From Anseranas semipalmata (Eukaryota; Chordata; Aves; Anseriformes; Anseranatidae), in contig VXAA01000089.1 in the NCBI GenBank assembly GCA_013399115.1, positions 171,187-235,186 of the forward strand: a DNA stretch of 64,000 nt. The letters run 5' to 3'. Shown here piece by piece: positions 44,487-58,000 of this stretch; position 1 is the first letter of the stretch, and every line of letters begins with the position of its first letter. Made by a program: the position numbers and the translations under genes. Below the pieces are notes generated by a model. It did no database searches. It was not told where the DNA came from and was given only the letters and a program-made list of their open reading frames with translations.

Positions 44487-47400
44487 CATAACATACCATG
44501 TTTACAGACAGCAAAAACATCTAACAAACCTAATGTTTATACGTTAGCATTTTGTGCGCTAATGTCTCAGCCAGAGGTGCATGTTTATCATCAACAGAGT
44601 GACTTTGGATTCCTCTTCCAGTGTTAAGTCCACTGCTGTTTTAATCCAGCTCACCCTCTTGTCACAGATAGAGTTGCAGGGTCTGCATTCTGGCTAATGG
44701 GTCACCGTGCAGACCACCCCCTGCACTGCAACACCACTCAAATTAGACTATGGCTCAGCTTAGCTGAACAAGAATTGAATATCATTTGCATGAATTTGAA
44801 TTGCACAGCCAAAGCAAGCCTACCATAAAGTATTTTTGATGAAGTCTTCCAAAGCACCTCTCTTTGCTTCTAGAAGAGAACATGTAGGCCAATCTTTGGT
44901 ACTTTTGAAGATCACATTTTTTTTCTTGGCAATTTATTCAAATATCTTTTTTTTTTTTTTTTTGTATACTCAGATGCTTTCCTTCTAGTTGCTGTCATGC
45001 TAATTCCCATTCCAAAGCACTGACAAATGTGATTTTTGTTAGTGCAGGTTGTGCTGCAGGAAGCGTTTTTGGACTGAGATTTCATTATGGGAATATGGAA
45101 AAGTTAAAGCCTTTCTATTAGTATTTTGAAAGCACGTAGAAGATGGATCTCCACTGGATTCCCCAGCTTCCAGGAGCAGTCTTCACTGCCAGAGGTTAGT
45201 TAGCTAGTACTTAGCATGCTGTCACTCTCCTTAATTATGGGTACTGCAGAATTCCTCATCTATATTAACATCATTCATGTAATTACTTTCTGTTCTGGAG
45301 TTCTGCATCATAAGAAGAACACAAGCACTTTAAAATNNNNNNNNNNNNNNNNNNNNNNNNNNNNNNNNNNNNNNNNNNNNNNNNNNNNNNNNNNNNNNNN
45401 NNNNNNNNNNNNNNNNNNNNNNNNNNNNNNNNNNNNNNNNNNNNNNNNNNNNNNNNNNNNNNNNNNNNNNNNNNNNNNNNNNNNNNNNNNNNNNNNNNNN
45501 NNNNNNNNNNNNNNNNNNNNNNNNNNNNNNNNNNNNNNNNNNNNNNNNNNNNNNNNNNNNNNNNNNNNNNNNNNNNNNNNNNNNNNNNNNNNNNNNNNNN
45601 NNNNNNNNNNNNNNNNNNNNNNNNNNNNNNNNNNNNNNNNNNNNNNNNNNNNNNNNNNNNNNNNNNNNNNNNNNNNNNNNNNNNNNNNNNNNNNNNNNNG
45701 GGGAGACAAGCAGTAATAATGAGACATAGATATTTCTTTGAATATGCTTTGTCTCTGAACACCTGCAGAAAGACCCTGAGCAGCCCACTAGGGTGGTGCA
45801 GCAACAGGCAGGAATATGGGGCAGAAACTCTTGCACATGCCTGGAAATGGTGCTTGAAGTTGTTCAGGAATGTGTCATATGCACAATCTGCCTGACGGAC
45901 GCACAGCCGGTGCCTGTGCCTGGTGCTAATGAGAAGGTAGGTAAAGGAGGGAGAAGAGCAAATGCACAAACACGAGCTAGAAGCAGCCTGATGGAGACAG
46001 GATCTGAAGGAAGCACAGCTGAGTGATGATCTGGAGATTTTAAACCCAAAACCTATCTCTGGTTTTGTTCCCGCGTGACACCAATCACGTACCCTTGCCC
46101 ACATGGCATGCCCTGGCACCTCCTGCCCCAGCTGGGTCTCACCCGGAGCCACGGCCGAGCCAGCCGTCTGACTTCACTGCGCTGTAGGAGCCGAGGATGC
46201 CCTGCCCAGCCCTCCTGCGTGAGCTGCCCTGCATTTCGCAGGTCTGGGGGCAGGCGTGGAGAGGGAACGTTTCCTCCTGCCGGGGGCTGTGGAGTCTCAG
46301 TGTCACCCAAGCTGTGTTACCTGTTCCTCTGTCCTGGCCGCATGGACATTTCAGGTGAAAGCATGTAAATGGCTTGAGGGAGATCCAGGGAAAACCTGGC
46401 AAATACATTGATCCTAATGCTCTGCCACTCCATGTGCAGATGTACCTTCAGTTGGCACCTTGGGGCTGGGTGCTGCTGGCTGTGAAGGTTTACTCTTTGT
46501 TTGCTGACAGAGCCCTGAAACATTTGGATAAGAATAGAAATTATTTTTTTAGCAAGTGTGAGGAGTCCAGGGTTACGTAATGTCTTCATACACTTGAGAC
46601 TGAGGAATTCTCTCTGACACTTTAGAGGGAAGGAAAGGGTCTATGACTGACAGTGCAAATGTTATGCTGGAGATCTATATTTCAGTATATGCAGCAGTGA
46701 TAAACTTGGGAAGCCTGTATAAGGAATAGAAAAAAATATGTTTGCAGTCTCTATTTAAAAGGCATAAGCACTAAAAAAATCTCTTGATGACTATTTCTCT
46801 CTTTGTTTTTAACAAATAAATTGTACCTTGTGCTCCCTTTTAAGTCAATAGTGAACAGTTGTTAATGATCAGGTTTAATACATAGCAACTCTTTGTTTCA
46901 GATGTGTAATGCTTCCTAAAAAACAATCCCCTGAAATAGGACTTAGGTGATGTTTTGGGAAAGAGGCATGGGAAGAAAAAAATGTGATGAAATATTTCTT
47001 CAAATTTCTCTTAGAAAAACATTCAGGGTAAGAACTTATCCTGGGAAAAACACTTCCAGCTCACACTGCCTCTGCTCCGCTGTGGTCAGAGGCCTGTGCC
47101 TGTGGAGGGAAGGGCAAGAAAACGCCAGGAGGAAAACACTGCACCTCTGTTTTTCACGCTGAAGGGAACAGCAACAGTTAAGCTCAGAACCAAAATATTT
47201 TCAACCTTCATGCTCATTAAAAATAAGCCAGCAGGCCACAATCAGAAAATGATAAATTTAATTCTGATCATAAAGACTTTTCTACAAAACCAGCTAGATG
47301 CAAGCTGATACCTGTAATTTCTCTGGTTGTCGCACAGTAACCCAAACTATGATAGCTAATGTTGCCAATGACAATTCATACCTGCACCTAATCGTGAGGG

Positions 47401-47883
47401 AAAAGAAAACAGCCCAGAAGAGGGCTTTCCATCGAATTCCAGTGTGGTGAAAACAGGAAGGCGACTGGACCTGATCTGGCTCCTGCACTCTTCTTGCTTT
47501 GGGTGGGTGTCTGAGAAGGGCCATCACCAGCCCTGCCAAGCAAGTACCCTCCAGCTGCTATGTTTGGGTGTGCTGGGTGCGTGGGGCCCGAGGTGTCCTG
47601 CCCTGGGGTGACATGAGCCTGGTGGCCACCGGCTGTGGGGAAAAGGGCCTCTCCCCAACAACTCCAGCCTGGTGGGGGCTACCAGCATGAAAAATGTGTG
47701 TCCAAGTCTCCTGGAAAGCAAAGGAGCATCAGCAAGGCCTGGACAGGTTTTGTCAAGCGGTTCCTTCTCCAAACCTTTGGTTGCCGTTTCTGTCAAAACT
47801 GCCTGGCACACCTCACCAAGCAAGAGAGTGAGTGTGGAAATTCAGGTAAGAAAAAGGGGAAAAGGAAGCTGAAAGTGTCCTCA
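44487..47883. other. Intergenic with assembly gap, no gene seen
   Basis: Contains the 363-base gap and GC-rich sequence at about 46060-46350 and 47440-47750. Open frames here have no recognisable domain; those crossing 45337-45699 are translations of N. Confidence 0.55.
45337..45699. other. 363-base N gap
   Basis: All bases 45337-45699 are N. The left flank is A/T-rich (TTTAAAAT) and the right flank opens with GGGGAGACAAG. The content is unknown. Confidence 0.99.
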
Positions 47884-48466
47884 GCTGCATTAGGAGGAAC
47901 ATTGCCAGCAGGATGAGGGAAGTGGTCCTTCCCCTCTACTCTGCGCTGGTGAGACCATAGCTGGAGTGTTGTGTGCAGTGCAGGGCCCCCAGTACAAGAG
48001 AGACCTGGACATACTGGAGAGAGCCCAACGCAGGGCCACCAAGGTGATGAAGGGACTGGAGCAGCTCTCCTGTGAGGAGAGGCAGAGAGAGCTGGGACTG
48101 CTCAGCCTGGAGAAGAGGAGGCTCAGGAGGGATCTCATCAATGTCTGTGAATACCTGAAGGGAGGGTGCAAAGAGGACAGAGCCAGGCTCTTTTCAGTGG
48201 TGCCCAGTGCCAGGACAGGAGGCAGTGGGCACAAACTGGAGCCCAGGAGGCTCCCCCTGAACCCCAGGCAGCACTTCTGTGCTGTGCGGGTGGCGGAGCC
48301 CTGGCCCAGGCTGCCCAGAGAGGCTGTGGAGGCTCCTCCTTGGAGACCTTCAGAACTGCCTGGACGTGGTGCTGGGCACCTGCTCTGGGTGTCCCTGCTT
48401 GAGCAGGGCTGGGACCAGGTGGGCCCAGAGGTCCCTGCCAGCCTCAGCCACCCCGTGACTCTGTGA
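47884..48466 (+). mobile_element. CR1 LINE 3' end, about 580 bp
   Basis: Opens at GCATTAGGAGGAACATTGCC and includes the coding blocks [40 protein letters not shown] and LINVCEYLKGGC in one frame (47966-48466). It then has the 3' region shared with 44202-44486, ending near CCCGTGACTCTGTG. The 5' truncation is typical. The two copies lie in the same orientation about 4 kb apart, on either side of the larger gap. Confidence 0.93.
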
Positions 48467-51164
48467 GGAGGGTGGGCAGTGCAGTGTGTCAGGTAGGCAC
48501 CCTGCAGGATGGGTTGCAGCACCCCATGGAGAAGGAGTGGATCTGGCTGTACCCATCAGCTACATCCTTTGCACTTCTGCCCTTGGGACCGCTGTCACTT
48601 TCTCCACACCTGCATTACCTGTGCTCCTCTCCCTCCCTCGCCTCCCTGCAGAGAGGTGCCATTTCACTGGGCCCTTTGGTCTGAGTCCTTGCTGCAAGTG
48701 GGAAAAAAAACTTATCCAGATGCCACAGCCACCTAGTTTAAACGCCAGGTTTCTGGTTTGGGGTCAAACCAGTGACTTCTCAGAGCATCGCTGAGGACCC
48801 CAACCCTCCTGGCAGACAGTACCCACAACTGGAAGGCAGCACCTGCCTCCAGGGTGAGGTTTACAGAGGGCCCAGCACCGTGAAGCCTTTGGGAGGTGTT
48901 GTAGCACAAATGATAACTCATTATTCACTTCTGCAGTTCCTCCTGCCTGAAAATTACAGATAGAAATGACACGTGAAGAACAAGTATTACACATGTTACT
49001 TTATCTTAAAATTAATAGGCACTAGGTAGCTATCTGAGGAGAGGGAACAGCCGAGCAGCAGTGCACAGAAGCTAATCCATCATGTGGGTTAAATTAGGCA
49101 CTGTGCGCTCCCGCTGGAACCAGGGGTTACACAGGGTGTAGACCAAGGCAGGATCTGGTGGCTGCTGCTGCGGCAGCAATGATATTTTCTGCTTGCTTGA
49201 AGTTTATCTGCTGTACCTCTCGTTCTCCAGAAGGCAGCTTGTTTCTTATTTAAGGTTTAGTGAAGATTTCTACTCACCTCTTGTTGAGTGTACCTTAGGG
49301 TACATACTTCATGAAGTTTTTTTGAGGAGAATGATAAATTTCTTTCCTTAAACATGTTTTGACTGCATGTTTTTCAATAAAGAATAATTGAGACTTTTTA
49401 GGCTTTAATAGATCTAATTACAGATGTTGGGCTTCTGCCAACTAATTTGTTCTTAATTATCTCTAAGCCTGGGGGATACACGTAAAAACGTTGTCGTAAT
49501 GTTGGCATGTGAGAGAAAGGATCAGAGAGAGACTTGGCATGGGATGCAACTAAAAGAACAAGAATTAGGCTATTATGGTATATATATAAAAAATTGTTAA
49601 CGTATTTTAAGACAGATTTATTCTTCTGTTGTACCTTTCATCCTGGAAGACTACACAAAGTGGGCCTAATGACCTGTGCCCTGGCTGTGGGTACAGATTC
49701 GTGCTTGGATTATCCTGTATTTACACAAGATCCCCTAAGGTCAGAACCCTAATACATCAGTAACACTGAAACATTACAGACTGTCCCATAGGCACTGAAC
49801 ATGGGGAAGCAGAGATGAACATGTAAAGGGAAAATTCTTGCTTTTAGCAAAACCCAAAACACAACAACCTACCTCACCCCTTCACCTTTGAGCTGTGTCA
49901 AGAGCCAGCAGAACGGGCAACCTCGCTTTTTAAATTCTCTTCCACTCACACAGTTGTGAATTTATAGATATATATAGAGATAGAATAGTAAGAAATATTT
50001 AATATCTGATCAATTATGGTGAGTTAATGAAACTTGTGAGAATTCAGATGCCTGTAGTGGTTTTGTAAACATGCACGTAGACTTATAAATGTATTTTTGG
50101 TTGGGTTGATACTACCACCCATTTAAAAGATAGTGAAGCTGAGTTATTCCCAAAGCTGCCTTTTAAAAATGCAATCATGTAAAAAGAAAGCTTGGTTTTC
50201 ACTTACCTGTAATTATTTTATGTATCGTTTACAAGTGTGACCTCATTAATGTAGAGTCAGTTACAAAGTGCTTTATGTTCTTTGTGCTGCCAGGAAATGC
50301 ACCAAACCTGTTTTTGAAACCCCCTCCAAATTGTAATATCATGCACATAAGAATAAGTGCTTTTCAAAATCATTACTTGACTTGTGCAGAGAGACAATTC
50401 CAACAATATAACCTTAAAAGTCAACTTAAGACAATTATTCCTTTCTTCCTATGCTACCCAGATTTTGAGAAAGCTTGCTAAATGGATTTTAGCAAATTTG
50501 TGTAAACAACCTACAAGACTAACTGTTTCTTTTTTAGGGCTGTAGCATATTAGCTCCAACGGCTCGTAAATATTTCACTGTTGTGTCTCAGTTTCCTCAT
50601 ATGTAGTCATTCACTCTCCTTATATGTATTCATTGCTCAATTTTTTTTTTGTCTCCTGTGGATAGCTCTTGAATATTTAACATTTGTGTCACTTTGTTAT
50701 GATTGACTGTCAATTTGAAGACTTAATTTCCAACACTTGGTTAAGCATCAGCTAAAATTTTGCTTTCCAGCTGTATTACTCCATTTGAGTTGGAAATCTG
50801 CTTTCTGCTAGTTTGACCAGTCAGGTTGGTCAAACCCATTGATGTTTTCTGTGAGCAGAAAACATTATTTGAACATATTTTGCATGATTTCCCTAACAAA
50901 AGTACTCGTGCATGAAAAAGTATATATAAAAATCACTGGAAAGCAGGCATTAACAGAAGATAAATGGACTATTTTGCAGAACAAATAGCAAACTATTTTT
51001 TTTCCTGTGGCTCTGCGTAGAACTGAATGTGAATTTTTAGTTTGCTTACTTTTTGATACTTTACCTATGGAATCTGGATTTTTTCAGTGAATTGTACCCT
51101 CCTAGTATTATCTTACTATTTTCTTAATCTGCTTAAAATATCCATTTTCTGTAACTATGAAGGA

Positions 51165-51260
51165 TCCCCATTGCATAATCCCTGCTTTGAGCAGGAGTTT
51201 GGACAAGGTGACTGTGAAAAGCCCTTCCAACCTTTGTTGCAACTGCACAGTAATCTGTAG
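51165..51260 (+). mobile_element. CR1 3'-end fragment, old
   Basis: TCCCTGCTTTGAGCAGGAGT, TTGGACAAGGTGACTGTG and CCCTTCCAACC appear in the order of the CR1 3' UTR. The terminal 8-bp repeats are lost or decayed. About 95 bases remain. Confidence 0.65.
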
Positions 51261-53300
51261 CTGTGAAATGGAGAAACAGGATTTTATTCTTCAGTTCTTT
51301 TAGTTACATACCTTTTATTTAATACTTAATGTTTTCGTTTAATATGTGTATATGTATCTGCTAAAACGTGAATCCACCTCTGCTTTCTCTTTTTCTTGAC
51401 TGATCCTAAACATACAAACCAAAGCGGGGCATACTTTTAATCTCCCTGATCTATGTAGCTTTTAGCATATTTTTTATCACTTCAGTATCTGAGCTCCTGT
51501 TGGAGACATAGGGACCAACATGCTCCAGGCAGCCTATCTTCCCATCCTTGTTTCCACTCACGTGAATAAAGATCATGCAGGTATTTGTTAGGAGTATCTA
51601 CAGCACTCTGGGCATTCACAAGAGGGAGGTTGAAGATGACCCACCTGTCGGGACTGGCAAAAGGCTTGGAAAAAGTGGATACAGGTTGAGCTAATCATTC
51701 ATCTTGTGAAGCGGATAAGCGGAGAAGCAATAAGGCTAAGGAGAGTTTGCAGTGTTACTTAGACTGGCTATCTGGGTATCAGTGCAGAGGGCACAGTGGC
51801 CTGGCAAGAAGAAGCAGTAGGGCAGACAACCCCTCACAGCATTGCTGCTTTGCAAGAGGCCTAAAGGGTTTAGAAAGTCTCTGAATCTTTGGAAAAGATC
51901 ATGGCAATATCTGGTGATCATTACACAAATTGGAGTGATGGTGAAAAATACAACAATCCATGTCTTGTTAATGACGTTCACAAAGTTAAGAATTAACTCT
52001 ACCTTTTCCTCAATGGCTTCTCTCTGTACGCTGTGCTGCCAAGTCTGGCACTACAACAACCTTCAGCATAAATGCTGTTACTTCCCTCTATATGTCATTT
52101 GGCAGCTGAAAGTGTTAGTAATGAAAACTAAAAATGCTCGCTGTTCAATAATTTAGAATGACATCCATTAGACTTGAGTATTTATACAAAATAAATAAAA
52201 TACATATAAAATAGGAACCTAATGTGTTTGATTACTGTTCACTTTTTTCTCCTAACACACGCTTGTAAATTTTCAAAAGCAATTTTTCTTAATAATGTTT
52301 TTCTTAAAAAAAAAAAAAAAAACTTAAGAAATATTGTACATCAGTCCTTATCTGATGCAAATTGTTCCAGATCCATTGATTTCATCAGAGGTATGATGAT
52401 TTACACCAGATGGCCCACCATGTTTGATATTATTACATTAAGGTATTAGCATATGTATAATTTGCTTTGTACTTTTCTTTATCAGTAGTATTTGCTTTCT
52501 ATCAACTTCAGTGGACTTTTCAAGCTTTACTCAAGGCAATAAAATCCATTCCATGTGAGTAATCATGTTCTGTAAAGGATAAATACCAAATAATGTAGTT
52601 AAAACTTATCTGGTGAAGTATTTTTTAGGCTTAAGCCATATTTTAAGCAGATTTGTAATGTTAGGGAGTTATGATTGTGTCTGGAGTGTTCTTCAAGTAG
52701 GAAAACTGTTTTTATTATTATTTTTTTTTTTTACAAAAATGTATGCATGTAACTTGAAATGTAATTCAAAATTTATCATAAACACAGGCTATATAAAATT
52801 ATAAATTTCACCTGCATTTCCTCTTGGACAGGAGCCTTTTTTTCATTAATAGATATAAAACCATAGCTAGGTTGTCTTAGACTATAGATAAGTAATTCTA
52901 TCTCTCATAGTAAAGGGAAATACAGTTAAAGTGCCTTCATAAATAGTCTATAGCCTTCCAAACATGGGTTTTTGGTTTGGCATATTGACTTTGCATTTAT
53001 GAGACAAATGTAAGAGAACATCTGGTTTGTTTTATCATTAATTCTGGGAATGTCCATTAATAATGCATTTTTGGGAATTGTTTTTGTTATTGCTGGAGAG
53101 CACTGTAATGAACAATCCTATGCTTGTTCTGTTGGGAGACACATTGCAGTTTAGAACTTGTTTTGCAGACTTAATTAGATTAGTTTCTATCTCCTTTTTA
53201 TTGCCAGAAAGTGTGTACTATTAAAATGAATTGCTGAGAAAGCTGCCAGTGGCCATAGTGGAAAACTAAACCTAGTAGTTTAGAGAAGAGGCCTTTTGCC

Positions 53301-53355
53301 TTTTTTTTTCTTTTTTCTTTTTTTTTCTTTTTTTTTCTTTTTTTTTTTTTTTTTT
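53301..53355. repeat. (T8C)n and poly-T tract
   Basis: Blocks of six to nine T separated by single C, then about 18 T. A homopyrimidine tract, likely length-variable and prone to assembly error. Confidence 0.9.
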
Positions 53356-53724
53356 AATTCTGGCCTGTATTCATACAATCTTAGGAAAAACATTGTATTA
53401 GTAACACACACCTTTTTTTCCCCAGTTATCAGTCTAGCTATGAAACAGTTATGAGTGGATAAATTGTTCTGGCTGTTGGCAGGAAAATGAGACATCAAAC
53501 ACCTCAATCTTTTTCTAGAATTTCTAGCTCTAGTATAGCCCGATCACATAACTTTATAAATTGAAGCAAGATTTTCCCAGGTCGGTTAGGCAAGCAGTGG
53601 TACGCACTGTCTTGAGCTTGAAGGCCACACCTATGGCAGCTTGGCGTGGTTAAGCAAAATCTGGAGCTCCCATCAAACCCCTAGGTGTAGGAGCTATGGG
53701 ACTCAGCACTGGAAAAACTGTATT

Positions 53725-53830
53725 GTCTGGTGGTTAGGAGTAGAGTCAGGAAACGTAGAGTCTATTCCCAACTTTGGTGTGATGTCTGATCCATGCAAAG
53801 TGTCTCTGCTTTATTTATAGCATTGCAATA
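53725..53830 (+). mobile_element. Probable MIR (CORE-SINE) fragment
   Basis: CTGGTGGTTAGGAGTAGAGT, then CAGGAAACGTAGAGTCTATT, CCCAACTTTGGTGTGATG matches the order of the tRNA-related 5' half of MIR (GTGGTTAAGAGC … CTGGGTTC … CCGGCTCTG). The element is ancient and heavily diverged. Confidence 0.5.
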
Positions 53831-54362
53831 ATGAATCTAGTGTGAAGCTAATTAAAATCACATGAGATCCTTTCCCTTAACTTCCTGGGCGTCAGATTAG
53901 ACCCACACATATACGCTGGGGATTTCCACCTCATGTCTGTTGTGGGCTAAACACTAAACTTCCATCCCGTTTTCTTTCTGCTTCCATTCTGTTTATTTAC
54001 CTGAGAGGGAGCCTTGTGTAGGTACCGGCTGAGCAGTGAGGGGCAGGAGGCGGTAGTACAGCAGCAGCACTGTGGCAGAAAGGGCACCCATGGGAAACAA
54101 CAATGAGACATGTGACTGAACTCCCAGCAGTCATGCCTGGGCTCAGAAACAGCAAGAAAAACCAGATCCAGGCAGTTAAAATATTTATTTGTTAAAGAAA
54201 CATTTTTATTTTTTTTTAAATTACACTGATATTTTAACCCCAGACACAGATCAGCAGCCATCTCTTTAGTTCATTTTTCCAGGAAAAGGGCAAAAGTTTC
54301 TTTAATTGCTTATGCATTCTACCAGCCCAGCTATGTATATGGCATCACTTACTGCACTGACT

Positions 54363-55020
54363 TTATATTTTTCCAGGACCAAGTATAGAAGTCTCTGAAG
54401 AGATCAGCAGCTGGGGAACATTTTGGATATCCAAATTCCTAATGACCCCAGAGTAGTATTCCCAAACCTCTTGGCAGTTCCAAATTTCATGCCAAAAGTT
54501 GCAGGCATCTGTCTTACATTTTGAACATTTGTCATCAATATTCTTATTTAATTTAAACATCCGCTTAGGGGGGTCACGTATTCTCAGTGAATAAAATTAG
54601 CTGCATGTAACCAATCTGTGAATTTGAGTTTAATCATAGAGCTCCGGTCTGGTTACAGATGTCTTTGTCCAAGGACTGTAGTTTACTACCGAATGCCTTC
54701 CCCATTAGCTTTGGGATTATCAAGCAAGGATTTATACCATGTAGAAGCCTTTTTCCTTTCTAAATACATAACTGAATGCTCTCACTGGGGGGATTAAATT
54801 CAGGCTCTCTGAAAGACCTACAGCTGGTTATCTCCTTTAGCAGTGACTTTGCAATCCACACTAAGGTGAGGGGCAGGGCATGGTCTCACTGCCTCAGGAA
54901 CACAGCAAAGATCAAATTGCCAATGAAAGTCACAATTCAGTTCCTGCTCCCTATTGCTCCTGGGGGGAGGAACAAGGTTGCCACCACCTAGTTCTTGGGT
55001 CAGTTTATTACCTGCTCCCA
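54363..55020 (-). mobile_element. L1-clade LINE fossil, ORF2 C-terminal region
   Basis: On the - strand, 54363-54560 encodes 65 residues with DDKCSKCKTDACNFWHEIWN and CQEVWEYYSGVIRNL. This is the C-x2-C … H-x3-W-x-C zinc-knuckle arrangement that closes L1 ORF2. Just upstream, with a frame change near 54575, come SQIGYMQLILFTEN and DPPKRMFKLNK, which sit where L1 has its QY-LhR-YLTP-rL-kMF block. Further up, LTQELGGGNLVPPP (frame 54818-55021) may be the decayed GGLGLPN block. Frameshifts and stops show it is dead. Assigning it to L1 rather than the related Tx1 group is uncertain. Confidence 0.6.
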
Positions 55021-58000
55021 CACTGTCAGTTGCATCGACTGAAGCTTTTGGGGATGCTAAGTCAAAGCTCCACTAGCTCTCACTCCTCTGTGTTTGCCTC
55101 TGCTGCTTCCTTTGCTTGTGGTGCCCACTCAGTGCCACTTCTTGCACAGGTGCAAGAAGTGCACCTGGAAAATGACTGGTTGCCTCTCTCTTAAATGTCA
55201 TTGTTAGGATGTGGTAATTGGTCCCAAACTTCTCAAATCTTTCTTTGTATCATAAACATCCTGCACAGATGTGATTCCCAGCTCTTCACATAGCAGAAGA
55301 TAATTAATTCATCACTGCAGTTCGTTTTAGCAGAATTATAGCTTTGATGTGACAGTAATGGAAGTATGCTAGCAGTACATAAACTGTAAACATTTCAATT
55401 AATATTCTTATTTGTATCATATCAACATTCTCAAGGAAAATGTTGAAACAGGTTCTGATATAAAGCCTTTGCTCTCCATCCTGGCATAAATAGTGTGTAT
55501 GTATTTGTACAACATTTCGCCCATAGTGTATGTAAGCAATCATGAATTATGATCTTTTCTGCAGATGAAACTGCAGTCCATAAGCTAGACTTTCCCCCTG
55601 CCACCATTGGATCTAGAACCAACCCTCCTTATGGAAGAAATCTTTCACCCAACACCTCGGGCTGATGTGGTCCCCACATCTGCAGAGTCCAGGAATAAGT
55701 GCATTGACTTGTGCAAAACCAGCTGATTTTGATGTAAAATCAATAAGAGTTAAGGATGAAATGGATCTGAGATCTCTTTGCTGTGATGATACATACAGTT
55801 TTTCTGTCTCTGAAAGACATTGGATTCTCCGGTCAATACTGAGTTTCACTGTGTAGCAGCACAATCTCATTCCTTTTCTAGTATTAGGATGGTTCATGGC
55901 CTCAGACAGCTCTGAGCAGCACTGTGAAGGTCCAGCGTACCAAGCTGAGTCCAAATAACATAGTGATAAGTTGCTGTATATTTTTCCTGAACCCTTTGTA
56001 TTTATAAACAATACATCTTTGCTTTGTATTTGCTTTCAAACACCTTTGAAATAATGAAAAGACGCAAATATGTGAATCCTTGCTTCAGGGGATTGCTCTG
56101 AATACTTCCTGAATTAATTAAGGTTTCTGTTGTGATAGCAAGTTCATACAGAAGTAGAAATCAAGGGTCATGAAAATTACTTTGCTAAGGGATCCACAAG
56201 GAGACAAATGGTTGATGTGTGTGAGCTGTGGAACTAACTAATCCTCCTTCAGGTAAGCCTGAAATGTCTTCCAAGACACATACTCTTCAGCTATTCATTA
56301 ACATCACCAGACCAAATTCTTGGAGTGTTTGTACTCATTACAGTGGATTTAATTCAGTTCTGGCTTTTGCACTATCCATATTAAAAAACTCACAGGAGCG
56401 AGTTGCTCAATGCAGCACACAGACACCTGGAGGCCAGAGGAATACATATTGTATTTATCTTCCTCGGTCGGCATTGTCCAACAGAAAGCACAGCGCTGTA
56501 ATTCAGGGTATTGCATGTAGGCCTCCATCCTCAACAAGCCAGGCTGGCAGGAGGGGTGGCTTTCTCCTGTGCATCTTTTCACAAAGACTCTGCTGAGAGG
56601 AACTGGAGCTGCAGTGGGAAATGCTATCTTTCTGCAGCCTCGTAGCTAGAGTACAGATCACAATGGCTGCTTCAGACCCGAAGGCCAGAATTTACTTCCT
56701 TAAAATCCTGCTTGGGAGCCGTCTGAACTCACTGGCACTTAAACTTCTGCCACCAGTGCCCGGTAGGTGCCTGAAGTTTTGCATCTGCCAAGCTGCACGA
56801 CACCTCTCATGCCCATGTGCTGCCGGGATGCCCAAACCATGCATTTCATTTCCCACCTGCACTTCCCTGCTCCACGCCCAGGCACTGCATAAGCATACCT
56901 CACCCCACCCATGAAGTCCTTCTCTCTTGTACCAGCCCTGGGCACCAAGGACATCCCATTACCTGGGACGTGGGGTTCTGCAGTGCTCAACCCTGCATGC
57001 TCAACTGGATGTAGCCCAGACTTTCCTATCTCCCCTGTCTGGTACTCTGGGCACCTCTGTGTTTCCTCTCCATGCTGTTCCACTTTCTGTCACTGTACTA
57101 AATATTCATTAGCATAAAGCCTGGACCCTGGTGCCTTTTGTATTCCACTAGCTGACTCCCTGCTGACATTAAGCCAGTCCTGCTTTTTTTTTTTTTTTCT
57201 CCTTTGCCTCTTCCAGATTCATCTGACTGTGACTCACAAATACAATAAAACAGAACAGAATAAATAACAATAAAACAGAATAAAAACAGAAGATGGATTT
57301 GATGTTCTCTCCAGACTTCAGGGTGAGAACACCAGCAACTCTACTATTGCATATAAAAGGCTCTGTTGCTGTTTTCTGGGGGGGAGAAAGGAAATGTCTC
57401 AAGAATCACATTTCCTCATTCTGTGACTCTCCAGAAGAGATGGATGTCACCAGAAAACTTTCTGAGGGATAAGAAAACAAAATCATCTGATTGCCAGAGG
57501 ATCTGTAACAGGAGTGGCCAGCAAAGGTGTGTGCCCTCTTTCCCCCTCCCAAGCTATTTTATGGATATGCAAGCTGCTTGGACAAGCAGCAGAAACTTGG
57601 TGAAGCAAAAAGAGCTAAAAGTTAATGCAAAGCAAAGTCCCAGAGGTTCCTGAACAAAAGGAGCTGTGAGCATCAGTGGGGAGGACATGAGCCAGTGTGG
57701 CTGAGGAAGCCTCCAAGGCACAGGGCTGGAGACATGCCCCGTCCTGCAAGGACACCAAGGAGCTTTGCTTTAAAGCTTTCTACTCAATCTGTCTCATCCA
57801 GACATTCTGAGTTTTCTCCCGTTTACTGAATTTAATGTTTGGTTCATTATTTTGTTCTGTAATAAAGACTGCTTTAGGGATTGGAGGTCTTCTGGTATGC
57901 TGGCTTCACAAAAAGTCTGGAGCAGCTTCGCTTCAAACCTCTTGCCAGTTCAAGTCCCATCTCAGCATTCAGCGGGGAATTGAAAAGCTGGATATGTTTC

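Larger units (their letters stand above)
48467..54362. other. Intergenic, no gene seen
   Basis: GC-rich for the first 500 bases, then A/T-rich. Holds a CR1 tail near 51165, a poly-T/T8C tract at 53301-53355 and a probable MIR near 53725. No exon or RNA gene is supported. Confidence 0.55.

Noticed and set aside
45216..46152. Long open frames of 139-289 codons over the gap
   Set aside because: Most of their length is translation of N; the real flanks have no recognisable domain.
53301..53355. Regularly spaced T8C units considered as a possible array
   Set aside because: Simple microsatellite; no unique spacers, so not CRISPR-like, and the genome is vertebrate.
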